Source: Fratercula arctica (Eukaryota > Chordata > Aves > Charadriiformes > Alcidae). From it: a DNA stretch of 64,000 nucleotides. The stretch lies in contig CANTUZ010000025.1 in assembly GCA_947846985.1 (NCBI GenBank), positions 6,756,100 through 6,820,099 of the forward strand, read 5' to 3'. The position numbers were made by a program, and so were the translations under genes. The notes beneath the pieces were generated by a model. It was not told where the DNA came from and searched no databases. It was given only the letters and a program-made list of their open reading frames with translations. Positions within the stretch are counted from its first letter, which is position 1. Every line of letters begins with the position of its first letter. Positions 32,084-45,700 of this stretch are shown here, in pieces.

Positions 32084-35000
32084 AGACCTCAGATTAAAGT
32101 AGCCAAGATTTGTGCAGAGCACAATTTACTTTGCTAAGAAAGCATGAACCAGATGCCACCATTGGAAAATTTCTCTTACTGTTGGGAAAAGTCCCTTTCC
32201 ATCTCAGTTTCTGAATTATTTTTTATCAAGAAGCAAAAGACAGTTCTGACCTTGACACAACCTACACAATTGGAGCAGTATGTAGCTATTATTCCCAACA
32301 ACAGGCTGGAAACCACATCATCAGAGATCCGTAGTCCTCTGATTCTTCCCTTTCACTTCCTTGTACTACTCTGGGAAAGAAAAAGTATTCTTGCAAGTGT
32401 GCCACTTCATTGCTACATAGTCTGGCATGTAACCAGGATAAAGCTAATGGTCTAGCACCACCTGGCCCACCTCTGTCAGGAGAAGAGCAGCTTGTAATAG
32501 AAAGCAGTGACTCTACAGGAGCTCTGCAGTAGGTTATAGTAGTAGATTTGTCTCCTCTGCTACTATCACCTGCATCTGCTTACACTGCATATTCTACTCA
32601 CTCTACTGGTAGTGATCAATATGCATTTTATATGTATTGCTAAATCTCTGTAAATAAAATTGTTTAAACGACTGCTTGTCTAAGCAGTTTCAAGGTAGCT
32701 GATAAGTTGCATCATTGACAAAAGTACTTCTTCATTTGAGAGCCAGAGAAGAAAGTAAACCCAGCCATGAGGAGTGTTCTGTGCCAGGGAAGGAAAACTC
32801 TGTATACATTTCAAATGTGTGTCACAAAAAAAGGCTGTCAGATATGGGATCCAGCAGAAAAGAACCTACAAGATGTCCTTTCTAAATTTAAAATTGCAGT
32901 AGAAAACAAAGCAAAGCAAAACAAAACAAAACTAATAAAGGCATTTTGGACTCTTGAAACTTTAAGCAAAGGGAAGAGTCTGCCAAAGCAGGACTCCCTG
33001 TAGCAAACCTCAAGGTAATGCACTTCAGTCTTAACACACCATAACCATCTATATATCTCTGGAAACTAATACGACATTGACAGTCTGGGACATAAATTCT
33101 ATCTTTAGACACTATCTGTCTGCACTTCAACAAAAAACTTCAGACTTAAATAATTAAAATATTGATCAATCTCATTAGACACTCAATAGGAAAAGAAAAA
33201 CTAGAAAAGTTGAGTTGAATTTTTTCCTTAAAAATGTCATTAAAATATGTGGTGTTTAGACAATCCAGTGCTCACTGAAGAGCAATTCCAGAAGTAGAAC
33301 TAAACCCTTGTAGTTTACTCAGTTTCCTACGATAAAGCCATAAAAATATTCTATAGTTCTCCATCAGCTAAGTTCCCAATTAATGTCTTTGATCTGTGGG
33401 CAATTGCAGCACTTTGCTGAAGTTGCTGGCATGCTAATTATCTTCCACTCAGCCTATTTGAGGAACCAATTTAGAGGGACTCCTTTGTTTAGTGATGGCT
33501 AAAACTGCAGAAAATCAGTCCCCCAGGGACTAAGCCACACTGAGGGTGGGGCAACAGCTGAGCTGGAGAGTCCCATGGGTTCTCCTTGAGTGTGGTAAAT
33601 AGCACAGCTGTATGGGATTTATTTGAATGCAGAACAGTATGTGTGTAGGCATGCATATGTATACATGTTTTTAACAAACAGTGCAGTGAAGAGAAACTCT
33701 GCAGATGCAGACAAACAAGTCCGCAAAAAAAAAGCAAGACATGACCAGAGAAACAGCGGCAGGAACACTACCATGAACAAAACTAAAGCAGCTTTTGGGC
33801 TGTCTGTGCTGAAAAAGGCTTGTAACTGAGAACAGAGAAACTTGCTCCCATTACTTGAGTTCAAATATACTCAAAGAAATACACTCAGCCTCTCTAAAAG
33901 CACTGGATTGTATTAAAAAATACCTAGCTACATCTTCATTTTCTTCTTTTACTGGAAATACCACTTGAGATTCCTCCCAAACTGATTAATTATTCATGCC
34001 AAAATAGAGAATCAATATTAAGGTAGAACATTTGGGAAGCATTACAGGAACTGGAACTAAAATCTGAAATCAGAAGATTATCTGGAATGTATCTGCAACT
34101 CGTTTAATTTCTGGGTTTTGGGTGTATGCTTTTGAAACTGAAATAAGGAATGCCTTCAACTACTTGATTTATGAAAGTTGCACAATGCCATGTCTGTACT
34201 TTATGTCTATATAAAACTGTTAACTAAAAAAAACCCTGAGTTAGAATTCAGTTTTGATGTAAACAGACCTCCTTAGTGCCCTCTCTAGCAGCCAAATTGC
34301 TACCTCCAGAATGCAGACTGCCGTCAGTCTCTCCTGCTCCTTCCTCATCTCATCTTTCTATCAGGAAGCAAACAGAATGCACATACCAACAACGTTAGTG
34401 AGAACAGTACAAGTTGTTACTGAACAAAATCACTATATTGGAAAAGAAAATATACCACATATATATTACAAATTAATTACACAATTTGCTCTATTTCCTT
34501 TAACAACAACAACAACAAGTTAAAAAGAAGAAACAATGCAGTGATTCAACCAGACCCATATATTTCAGGGTATCATCTGTGCTGCTCCAGACACTACTTT
34601 GATTGAGGTACAAATCTATGTACTTGCTGAACACTGGAATATACTCAGAATATTATTTCCCTCCCTATTGTTATTGCAAGAGCTTACAAGAGGTTGTAAA
34701 TAATGCCCCTTTCAGAGATGCCTTCACATTGGAATCAAAAAGGTCTCACAGGAACTGGGAGTTGTAGCTAGAAATCAGAAATATCCTTGCAATTGGAAAT
34801 GCCAATTGCAAAATGAAAGAAAATGGAAGTAAAAAGTATGCAGAGAAGAGCTGGTCAAAGATAAATGCACAGAGATTATTGCTTTGATTTAAATTTTAAT
34901 GATTTTTGAGGGAAGAAGATAAGAAATTAAAATATCTTTATCTGTATAATATATATACTTATGAGCAAGGGAGAAAACAATTTGGAAATTTAAAAAAATA

Positions 35001-36427
35001 TTTTAGGGTCAAAATTCCAGTTCAATTTTGTCACAAACCAAAAACATTTTAAGGAAAATGTAGTAGAGAAAATCCCTTTTTTTTAATCCAATAGTGTAGC
35101 TAGATTTTAACTGGTGAGCCCAAAGAAGGCCAAGCAACAAGAATAAAAGTGATAGAATTAGAGAGGAAAGAGGAAAACAGTAACCAAATTAGGAAGACAA
35201 AAAAAGCGGGGAAAGTAGAACACGAAGAAAGACTGAAACAAAGTGCTTATCTCTTGCTGCTGTGCTCTGAAAGGTTTAATGTTTCACTTGTCTTTCATAC
35301 TCACCATGTCCTCCCCAAGAATCTCAGTGTTTCACAACTGTAGAGATGCATCATCATGAAAATGCATTTGCGTTACAGCATAGCCTACATTTTTTCAACC
35401 TTCCTTTCTCTTGATTTGCTTCACACATCCATCATTGACTACAGTCCATTAAAATTATTTAGAATGTATTTCTGAGCCATCAGTCTGTCTGCAACAAACT
35501 CATCACTGCAGATTCTCACCCAGCAGTTTCCTGCCCCTCTACAGCCACACCTTCCATTTCCTTCCAGGCTACAGCTCCTCTCACTGATAGAGTTCATAGG
35601 TGGTAAAATGTATTCATGTGGCTAAATTGGAGAAACAGCTTCTTTCAAGGCAGTGGGAGATTTAATTACAAAACAGTCCTTAGCCCTTATTCAGGCACCA
35701 ATTAATTCTTCCTGGGCACCCAAAACCTTTTGTCTCATAGGTCGAAGGCACAATAGCTCCCATTTGCTTCTTTGCTCTTTAAAAGCCACATTATTCCAGC
35801 AAAATAAATTTGAAACTGGTCAGTATTTCACAAGGAAAATGTTATTTTAAAGATTCACAAAATTTTGTTTTCATAATGAAATAAAAATGTTTTCCTCTGA
35901 CCTTTGAGAAGGAAAAACAAAAAATAAAACAATTTTGTTTACATTTCTATCTAATGTCACTGAAACAGTTTTTATTTCCAAAGTGAAGAAGAAATTTGAA
36001 TAAAACCAAAAAAAGTCTTTGGTTTTCTTCAAATATTTTCATACAAAATCAGCTGGTTTTGCATACAAGCACAACGGAGTGAAGGGGCTAGGCCTCTCAT
36101 CAAGGCTCTGGGCTGAGGGGCAGAAACTTATGTCCCAAGTTGTCCGAAGTACAAGTCTAGCTCAGTCAGTATGAAGAAGTTATGCAGTTAATCTGAAACT
36201 GTATGGTAAAGATGGGAACTAAGTAGACTGTAGTATGGGATATATAATTAAATGTAGGTTAAGAGAACATTTGCTGCTGGCTGAAAAGAAACACAGGGGC
36301 TTGGGCTCCCATGTAGAAGCCCAGTCAGACCAACTGTTTTGAACACCAGGGAACAGAGAAAGGTAGAGAGGTCATTTGGTCCTAAAAGAGACACAACAAA
36401 ATAAACACAAAATAAACTTTCATTAAA
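32084..36427. other. No gene recognised
   Basis: More than 4 kb of AT-rich DNA. The longest ORFs are short and lack coding character. It includes a short (CAA)n tract near 34505. No LINE or ERV was recognised. Confidence 0.4.
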
Positions 36428-36634
36428 TTCTTTACTATGAAGGTGGTGAGACACTGGAACAGGTTGCCCAGCAAAGTTGTGGATGCCCCATCCCTGGAAG
36501 TGTTCAAAGCCAGGTTGGATGGGGCTTTGAGCAACCTGATCTAGTGAAAGATGTCCCTGCCCATGGCAGGGGGGTTGGAACTAGATGATCTTTAAGGTCC
36601 CTTCCAACTCAAACCATTCTATGCTTCTATGATT
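36428..36634 (+). mobile_element. CR1 LINE, 3' end
   Basis: End of CR1 ORF2 ([13 protein letters not shown] sequence, then [17 protein letters not shown] with changes) and the 3' UTR to CTTCTATGATT. Strongly 5'-truncated. Confidence 0.9.
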
Positions 36635-37134
36635 TTCTTATAAAATTAGGTTTTCCTTCCAAGGCAAGGAAGAAAGTGGTTAATGAGGGCTAGTTGATGT
36701 TTATCCTGTATCCATTCCAGCTCAAATAAAAGTGTAATGGTTCTTTAAAGAAAACACAGTGAGTAGCACAGTAAATCATGGTATTTGAAATTATGCATGG
36801 CTCTCAAACTATAACAGGAACAGCAGCTCAGATTATCCAATTATCTGATATTCAAAGGCACATGCCCTGAGAGAAGCTCAGACAGGGAAAAGACAGCCAG
36901 GAAACATCAGTGTTGAGCAGAGGCTGTAAAACAGTATTGTCTATAAAAGTCAGAAAAGATTAAAACTAGAAAAGTCTTCGGGTACCCATACAAGGACCAT
37001 GAAAGGACTGTGTGGCAAACAAGTAGATCCACTGTGAGCCCTCCGGATCTCCTTTTCTCAGTCCTAAGAAACACCCTGAAAAGAGCAGTGCCGAGAGCTT
37101 CAGCAAACACAGCTGCTGGAAGACAACTTGCATT
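36635..37134. other. No gene recognised
   Basis: About 500 bp without coding signal before the second copy of the 135-bp block. Confidence 0.4.
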
Positions 37135-37269
37135 CCACGGTAAGAGGTGGAACAGACTGAAGGACGGCTGGTAGCTGAAATACTTCAGAAAAATATAAAT
37201 GCTGCCTTTCTCTGCTGGGGATGGGTCAATTCTCTGGAGACCTGTGCTGGTTTTGACAGCATCACGAAG
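37135..37269 (+). repeat. 135-bp duplicated block, copy 2
   Basis: Second copy of the block at 30615-30749. Here it abuts a minus-strand CR1 whose 3' end is missing. Confidence 0.9.
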
Positions 37270-37270
37270 C

Positions 37271-39790
37271 ATCACCAGGGCAGAGTAGAGGGGGAGGATG
37301 ACCTCCCTTGACCTGCTGGCCACACTCTTCTTGATGCACCCCAGGATGCCATTGGCCTTCTTGGCCACAAGGGCACATTGCTGCCTCATGGTCATCCTGT
37401 TGTCCACCAGGACTCCCAGGTCTCTTTCCACAGAGCTGCTCTCCAGCAGGTCAGCACCCAACCTGTACTGGTGCATGGGGTTGTTCCTCCCCAGGTGCAG
37501 CACCCTACACTTGCCCTTGTTGAATTTCATAAGGTTCCTCTCTGCCCAGATCTCCAGCCTGTCCAGGTCTCTCTGTATGGCAGCACAGCCTTCCGGTGTG
37601 TCAGCCACCCCTCCCAGCTTTGTGTCATCAGCAAACTTGCTGAGGGTGCACTCTATCCCTTCATCCAGGTCATTGATGAATATATTGAAGAGGACTGGGC
37701 CCAGTACTGACCCCTGGGGAACACCACTTGTCACTGACCTCCAACTAGACTCTGTGCCCCTAATCACAACCCTCTGAGCTCTTATCTTTCAGCCAGTTTT
37801 CAATCATCTACCCCACTGTCCATTCATCTAGCCCACACTTCCTAAGCTTCCCTATGAGGATGCTGTGGGAGACCGTGTCGAAAGCCTTGCTGAAGTCAAG
37901 GTAGACCACATCCACTGCCCTCCCCTCATCTATCCATCCAGTCATGCCATCATAGAAGGCTATCAGATTAGTAAGACATGATTTCCCCTTGGTGAATCCA
38001 TGTTGACTACTTCCAATAGCTTTCTTTTCCTCCACGTGCTTTGAGATGATGCCCAGAACGAGCTGTTCCATCATCTTTCCAGGGATGGAGGTGAGGCTGA
38101 CCGGCCTGTAGTTTCCTGGGTCCTCCTTCTTGCCCTTTTTGAAGACTGGAGTGACATTGGCTTTCCTCCAGTCCTCAGGCACCTCGCCTGTTCTCCAGGA
38201 CCTTTCAAAGATGATGGAGATTGGCTCAGCAATGACTTCCGCCAGCCCCCTCAGCGCTTGTGGGTGCATCCCATCAGGATCTGTGGTCTTGTGGATATCC
38301 AGTTGACTTAATTGATCTCTAACTTGATCCTCCTCAACCAAGGGGAAGTCTTCCGTTGTCCAGACTTTCCCTGTTACTTTCTCCAAAGTCTGGGACTCCT
38401 GAGGGCTGGCCTGAGCAGTAAAGACCAAAGCAAAGAAGGCGTTCAGTAACTCTGCCTTCTCCGCATCCTCTGTCACCATGGCTCCTGTCTCATTCAACAG
38501 CAGGCCCACATTTTCTCTAGTTTTCCTTTTGCCTCCGATATACTTGAAGAAGCCCTTCCTGTTGAGCTTGACATCCCTTGCCAGGTTTAATTCCAAGGAG
38601 GCCTTGGCTTTCCTCGTTTCATCCCTGCATGCTCTGGCGGCATTCTTGTAATCTTCCCAAGTGGTCAGTCCCTTCTTCCACGTGCTGTAAACTTCCTTCT
38701 TCCACTTGAGCTTTTTCAGAAGCTCCCTTCTCAACCATGCAGGTCTCCTGTGTCCCTTGCCTGATTTCTGGCTCTTTGGGATTCACCGATCCTGAGCTTG
38801 GAGAACGTGGTGTTTGAATACCAACCAGCTCTCTTGAGTCCCCCTCCCTTACAGAGCCCTAGCCCATGGGATCTCTCCAAGCAGTTTCTTGAAGAGGTCA
38901 AAGTTAGCCCTCCTGAAGTCCAAGGCTGCGATTTTACTTCTTGTTGTTTTGTGAATACTGCCCGTGATCCTGAACCCTATCTTCTCATGATCACTACAGC
39001 CAAGGCTGCCCCCAACCCTAATATCCTCCACCAGTCCCTCTGTGTTTGTCAGTACTAGGTCCAGGAGTGCTCCTCTCCTTGTTGGCTCCTGCACCACCTG
39101 TGTCAAAACTTGTCATCAATACACTGGAGGAACCTCCTGGACTGTGCATGCCTGGCTGTGTGGTCTTCCCAGCAGATATCAGGGTGATTCAAGTCCCCCA
39201 TAAGAACCAAGGCCTGTGATTGTAAGGCTACTTTCAGCTGTCTGTAGAAGGCCTCATCGGTTTCCCCATCCTGATCAGGTGGCCTGTAATAAACACCCAC
39301 AACAGTGTCCCTCATATTAGCCTGCCCCTTAATCCTTACCCATAAGCTCTCAAACCTCTCTTCATCCGCCCCCAGGGAGGGGAGAGCTCAATACATTCCA
39401 GATGCTCTCTCACATAAAGAGCAACTCCACCACCTCTCCTCGCTGGCCTGTCTCTCCTGAAAAGGACATAGCCATCCATGACAGCATTCCAGTCATGTGA
39501 GCTGTCCTACCATGTCTCAGTAATTGCAATGAGATCATGACCCTGCGACCGCACACAGATCTCCAGCTCTTCCTGTTTATTCCCCATGCTGCGTGCATTG
39601 GTGTATAAGCATTTCAAAGAGGGAGTTGTGTGTGTAGTTTTCACCCTTGAGATGTGATAGGCCTTCTGGCTCTCTGAAATACCAGCACACTCCCCCACAA
39701 GTGCTGAGCAACTATGCCCAAGCACCTCACTGGCAAGCCCAGTACCATCCCCACCACTCTTCAAATCTAGTTTAAAGCTCTCTCAATGAG
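37271..39790 (-). mobile_element. CR1 LINE, ORF2 (endonuclease and RT), 3'-truncated
   Basis: On the minus strand: endonuclease parts (LKCLYTNARSMGNKQEELE near 39620, then VGVYYRPPDQDGE and LVLMGDLNHPDICWE at 39300-39180), then RT ([29 protein letters not shown] at 38150-37850, [19 protein letters not shown] at about 37710, [10 protein letters not shown] near 37630). The FADD catalytic box is kept, but stops and frameshifts divide the frame (stop near 37808). The 3' UTR is absent and the element ends against the 135-bp block. Confidence 0.92.
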
Positions 39791-39899
39791 CCCTGATAAC
39801 TCTTGTCCTAGAACCCTTTTGATATTTTATTTGAATGTGGTTTACATCTTATATGCTCTGGCCCCATTGAAGTCAGTGGTAAAACTCTTACTCTGTTTA

Positions 39900-41958
39900 C
39901 TCTGGAGAGTCAACAAATGGTTACAGGACCGGTGCCACAGCCAGGGGTTTGGCTACTTAGACCATGGGACTTGCTTTGAGAAACCAGGTCTACTGTGGCC
40001 TGATGGGGTCCATCTGTCAGAGAAGGGGAAGAGTATCGTCGGTCAGAGGCTTGACAAGCTTGTGAAGAGGGCTTTAAACTAAAGTTGCCGGGGGAGGGGA
40101 ACTGGAATCCATCCCACACCTACCAGTATGATGACAGTACCAGCAATAGATGCCCAGAGACAGGTCAGCAGGAGAGCACCTGGAGTGCAGCACAAAGGAA
40201 TACTAGCCACTCCAGCCAGGAAGTCAGCTTCATCGGGAGCCCAACTTAAATGCCTCTATGCAAATGCACATAGCGTGGGGAACAAACAGGAGGAGCTAGA
40301 GACGTGGGCACGCCTGCAGGGCTATGATCTTATTGGCATCATGCAGACATGATGGGATGGCTCCTATGACTGGAGTGTTGGAATGGAAGGATACAGGATT
40401 TTTAGGAAGGACAGGCAGGGGAGACGAGGAGGGGGCATCGTCCTCTATGTCAAGGACCAGCTGGAGTGCATTGAGCTCTGCCTGGGGATGAATGAGGAGC
40501 CAACTGAGAGCTTATGGGTCAGGATTAAAGGGAGGGCGGGGGAAGGTGATGTTACAGTGGGGATATGCACCAGACCCAGGAAGACTGAGAGGATGAGGCC
40601 CTCTATAGACAGATAGGAGTAGCCTCATGTTCATAAGCCCTAGTCCTCATGGGGGATTTCAACCACCCCGATATCTGTTGGAGGGACAACACAGCAGGGC
40701 ACAAGCAACCCAGGAAGTTCCTGGAATGTGTTGATGATAACTTCCTTCTCCACGTGATGGAGGAGCCAACAAGGAGAGGTGCCATGCTGGACCTTGTTCT
40801 CACCAAGGGGGCTGGTGGGGAATGTCAAGCTCAAGGGCAGCCTTGGCTGTAGTGACCATGAGATGGTGGAGTTCATGATCCTTAGGGCGATGAGGAGGGT
40901 GCACAGCAAGCTCACTACCCTGGACTTCAGGAGAGCAGACTTAGGCTTCTTGAGGGATCGTCTTGGTAGAGTACTATGGGATAAAGCCCTGGAGGGAAGA
41001 GGGGCCCAGGAAAGCTGGTTAATAGTCAAGGATCACCTTTTCCAATATCAGGAGTGATGCATCCCAAAAAAGAGGAAGTCAAAGCAAAAAAGCCAGGAAG
41101 CCTGCATGGATGAAGAAGGAGCTCCTGGACAAACTCAAACAGAAAAAGGAAGCCTACAGAGGGTGGAAGCAAGGACAGGTAGCCTGGGAGGAATAGAGAG
41201 AAAGTGTCTGAGCAACCAGGGATCAGGTTAGGCAAGCTAAAGCCCAGATAGGATTAAATCTGGCCAGGGACGTCAAGGGCAACAGGAAAAGCTTCTATAG
41301 GTATGTCAGTGACAAAAGGAAGACTAGGGAAAATGTGGGCCCACTCAGGAAGGAAATGGGATATGGAGAAGGCTGAGGTACTCAATGACTTTTTTGTCTG
41401 TCTTCACTGGCAAGTGTTCTAGCCACACCACCCAAGTCACAGAAGGCAAAGGCAGGGACTGGGAGAATGAAGAACCACCCACTGTAGGAGAAGATCAGGT
41501 TCGAGACCATCTGAGGAACCTGAAGGTACACAAGTCCATGGGACCTGATGAGATTCATACACGTGTCCTGAGGGAACTGGCATATGAAGTTGCTAAACCA
41601 CTATCCATCATATTTGAGAAGTTGTGGCAGTCTGGTGAAGTTCCCGCTGACTGGAAAAGGGGAAACATTACCCCCGTTTTCAAAAAGGGAAAAAAGGATG
41701 ACCCAGGGAGCTACAGACCAGTCAGTCTCACCTCTGTGCCTGGCAAGATCATGGAGCAGATCCTCCTGGAATCTCTGCTGAGGCACAGGGAAAATAAGGA
41801 GGTGATCGGTGACAGCCAACATGGCTTCACCAAAGGCAAATTGTGCCTGACAAATTTGGTGGCCTTCTATGATGTTGCCACAGCATTGGTAGATAAGGGG
41901 AGAGCAACTGACGTCATCTACCTGGACTTATGCAAAGCATTCGACACTGTCCCGCACA
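39900..41958 (+). mobile_element. CR1 LINE, ORF1 end and ORF2 to mid-RT
   Basis: Opens with the ORF1 C-terminus (WPDGVHLSEKGKSIVG, stop at 40080-40082). ORF2 endonuclease follows (LKCLYANAHSVGNKQEELE, then LMGDFNHPDICWRDNTAG), then RT ([28 protein letters not shown]). It has several frameshifts. The sequence stops inside RT at 41958, where an oppositely oriented CR1 3' end begins. Confidence 0.92.
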
Positions 41959-42772
41959 TCATAGAATCATAGAATCTGTTGGGTTGGAAGGGACCTTTAA
42001 AGGTCATCTAGTCCAACCCCCCTGCAGTAAGCAGGGACATCTTCAACTAGATCAGGTTGCTCAGAGCCCCATCAAGCCTGGCCTTGAATGTCTCCAGGGA
42101 TGGGGCCTCCACCACCTCTCTGGGCAACCTGTTCCAGTGCCTCACCACCCCCATCATTGTAAAGAACTTCTTCCTAATGTCTAATCTAAACCTACCCTGC
42201 TCTAGTTTAAAATCATTGCCCCTCATCCTATTGCTACATGCCCTTGCAAACAGCCCCTCCCCAGCTTTCTTGTAGGTCCCCTTTAGGTACTGGAAGGCTG
42301 CTATAAGGTCTCCCCGGAGCCTTCTCTTCTCCAGGCTGAACAACCCCAACTCTCTCAGCCTGTCCTCATAGCAGAGGTGCTCCAGCCCTCTGATCATCTT
42401 CGTGGCCCTCCTCTGGACCCGCTCCAACAGGTCCATGTCCTTCTTGTGCTGAGGGCTCCAGAGCTGGACACAGTACTCCAGGTGGGGTCTCACCAGAGCA
42501 GAGTAGAGGGGCAGAATCACCTCTCTGGATCTGCTGGCCACGGTTCTTTTGATGCAGCCCAGGATGTGATTGGCCTTCTGGGCTGCGAGTGCACATTGTT
42601 GGCTCATGTCCAGCTTTTCATCCACCAGTACCCCCAAGTTCTTTTCCGCAGGGCTACTCTCTATCATGTCATCCCCCAGCCTGTATCGATAATGAGGATT
42701 GTGCCGACCCAAGTGTAGGACCTTGCACTTGGCCTTGTTGAACTTCATAAGGTTTGCTCTGGCCCACCTCTC
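41959..42772 (-). mobile_element. CR1 LINE, 3' 0.8 kb
   Basis: Begins ATCATAGAATCATAGAATCT and GGTTGGAAGGGACC (3' UTR) and reads on the minus strand into a 233-codon open frame of the ORF2 C-terminus ([20 protein letters not shown], then [15 protein letters not shown]). It is the best preserved of the short copies. It is 5'-truncated near 42772. The plus-strand CR1 on its left does not resume on its right. Confidence 0.93.
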
Positions 42773-45700
42773 TGTATATTAGTGTTTGTCAAGTGCCTTA
42801 AAATGTCATGCTGTAGTGCTGAGTATTTTTCTCAGTTATTTTTTATTTCTTTTTATGTCTATCTCTACTGCAATGGACTGAATTCAGAGTATTCTGAAGC
42901 AGCTGAAGTCCTTTTAATTCGTATTCTCTTTCCATCATACTAAATATGATACAATATACTCACTTTATGCTTATTTACACTGTTACATTTGCTGTTCACT
43001 TGCCAAGTCATCATCTGTTTACAATGCCCTTAAGCTTAATCTCTTGTTGTGATTTCATTACATGACCTTTTCTTATCAGTTACTCTGACTTTTTTTCCCC
43101 TAGATTTCAGTTAACAGTTTAAATTAGAATAATAGTACCACCCCTTAAGATCTAGGGCATAAATCCTCTGGTGGTTCTTGCAGGGAATTATACTTGCTAT
43201 ATGATAGCAGAATTGACCCTAGAACATGCATTAACACTTACACCATTGATCCCCACTTTTTACCAATTATAGGACTGTATTTATTAGGATTGTTTCATTG
43301 TTGAGTTGATGAAACTGTTAATCTTGTTTGTATAACAGGTGAATTGGGCTGGGAGCTCAATCACAGAAAAGAAGATTCTGTAATTCTTTACAGTGCAATC
43401 ATGGAAGCTGGCCAAAAAATAGGGAATTGACAACTTTGGAACATATGCTCTGAATGCTTTAAGGCTGGAAAAGGGTTTCCAAGCCTCTGGGGAGCAGAGG
43501 TCAGAAAATATAACTTATTTATTATTCTTTATGTCTATTTTCCTTATTTCATTATGATTATACAGCTTTTAGTCAGAGCTAACAGAGATAGTATTTGTTC
43601 CAGTTTCTCAATTTAGCATGAAAATAAAATTTACCTTGAGCAGGAAAAGCTGCTATAATTCTGAACAGTGTCTTTTCTAAATAAAAATAACTAGTATACT
43701 GCATTGCACTGCTGGCAGAGACACTTATTTTGATTCACTGATGTTTTTCCCTCTTGTGTATAACAAAATTATGAGGATTTTGCTGTGCTCTAGTGTTTTG
43801 AAATCAAAGGTTTGGCTGATAGATTCTGAAAATGTTTTATTTCTCTAACAACTGTGTCATGAGAGGCCAATTATTCTTGCTTCATAATGTATCTAGAACT
43901 TTTTCATTTCCCATTAGCTTGTTTCTGCCAAATTTGCTCGCTCACAATAAAGAACTATTCAGGGGGCCTAGAGAATTTGGGGAAAATCAGTATAATTTCT
44001 GTGTACTTGAAATTTTTCCTAATTCCTTTGTAAAGGAAAGAACTCAGGAAGGTGAAACAGTGGGCATTTAGGGGTCCTTTTCATTTGCACACTGATAATT
44101 ATTTTCATTCTTGCTTCAAATGATGCCTAACAAACCATTCCCCCTACACCTAATGGGAAGATGATAAATAAAATTGGCTTTGTATTTTATTTTCCTCTCC
44201 AGCTAAGGCATTCTGGTGTGTTGCAATTGATGTGCATACCTCAGTTATTCAGGTCTCTGCACTTGATGTGCACTATTCTGCTTTGATGAAAAGTCTTGTT
44301 TCTTACTGAAATATGTGTTTACTTTGCATATTGAAACTTAGATGAATGATTTACATATCAACACTTTATATTAAGCATAATAGTGATATTCTGTTGAAAT
44401 CACATATAGGAAGCTTATAGTGTATTCAAATGGAAGTTGCACATATGCAACATGGAAGACATTGACCCAGGAGTAAACAGAAGGATGCATAGAATAAATA
44501 AAATTATAATTAAAAAATACCAAAAAAACCCCAAAAGCTGTGATAGTCCATTAAGTATGGATTTTTTTTTTTTTTTTTTTTTTTGACAAATGAACTGTGA
44601 TGCTAATCCCTTGGAAGCTGGACTGGAATGCTTTGTAAAGCTAAACAAGGTATGTCTTATTATTTACAAAGTGTTCTATTATGTACAAGGTTAATCCTTT
44701 AAGTGTTTGAAAAGAAAAATGTCATAATCTGTAAAATAAAATAGGTATTAGAAAATGAACTGAGCAACTTTTTTCACTGTATATAAGAATAATTACTTTA
44801 TTAAGTACTGATTTGTTTTAAAAAAATTTCATATTTTTCCATGTTTCTTGATAACACAATTATACATTAGATCGGGAAGTTGCAAATACTCAATTTAATG
44901 TTGTCTACATCAAAAATAACTCTTTGTGATTTATTTTCCTAGAGAAATTTGTCATGTGCTTTTGCAAACATACAGTATCTATATACAAGCTGAACAAGCC
45001 TGTTCATATTGTGAAAATGTTTTACCTGTTTATTCTTGTTAAAGGAATTGTCTGTAGAATCATTTTCCCTGGCTACCACTCTGGTACAGCAATTACTGAA
45101 AAAAACAATAGATTTTTCAGAAGAACTGCTAACTGACAACTTGGATATCAGTCAAATATAAGATAAATTAATATCTTGGTTAAATAAAAATAAATTACTT
45201 GTTCACAGAATTTCTGAAGACGTCCTCTGCTCATAACTTGTTCCTGCCTGATTTGAAGTTCAGAGAATGGGACTAGTTGAATTTAAATATGTAGTAAAAA
45301 TGAAAATATGTTATTCTATCTCCTTTTATCAGCATCCCCATTTTCTTATATTAATATTTTAGCAAACTCTGTTATAGTCTAATAGATACAGAAATTGCTT
45401 CTAATTCTCTTTTCCAGTCCAATGAAACCTAAACCAAGTGTCCAAACTCTGTCAAATAGAGGACCTTTCTGTGAAACCCAGTGAAATAGTTTCCTGTGCA
45501 ACTTTAAAGCCATCTGTTGCTACCAGTTAGCCCATCAACTCAAATAGCAATTGCCTGCGCCATGGGCGTGAAGTTTCTAACCTAAAAAATCAGGTCCTAG
45601 ACATTTCAAGATAGGTGCCCTAAATTAGGAGATATTTCTGACTTAATATTTTGTCTCAGTTTTTCATCTGTAAAATAAAGTGCCAACATTTTTACATAAA

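Noticed and set aside
28886..36427. Search for DMGDH exons or other host exons in the non-repeat DNA
   Set aside because: No stretch with conserved coding character and splice sites was found by eye. A tool-based search could still find short exons.
37298..37777. 159-codon plus-strand ORF in the CR1 region
   Set aside because: Antisense of CR1 reverse transcriptase with the FADD box on the minus strand.
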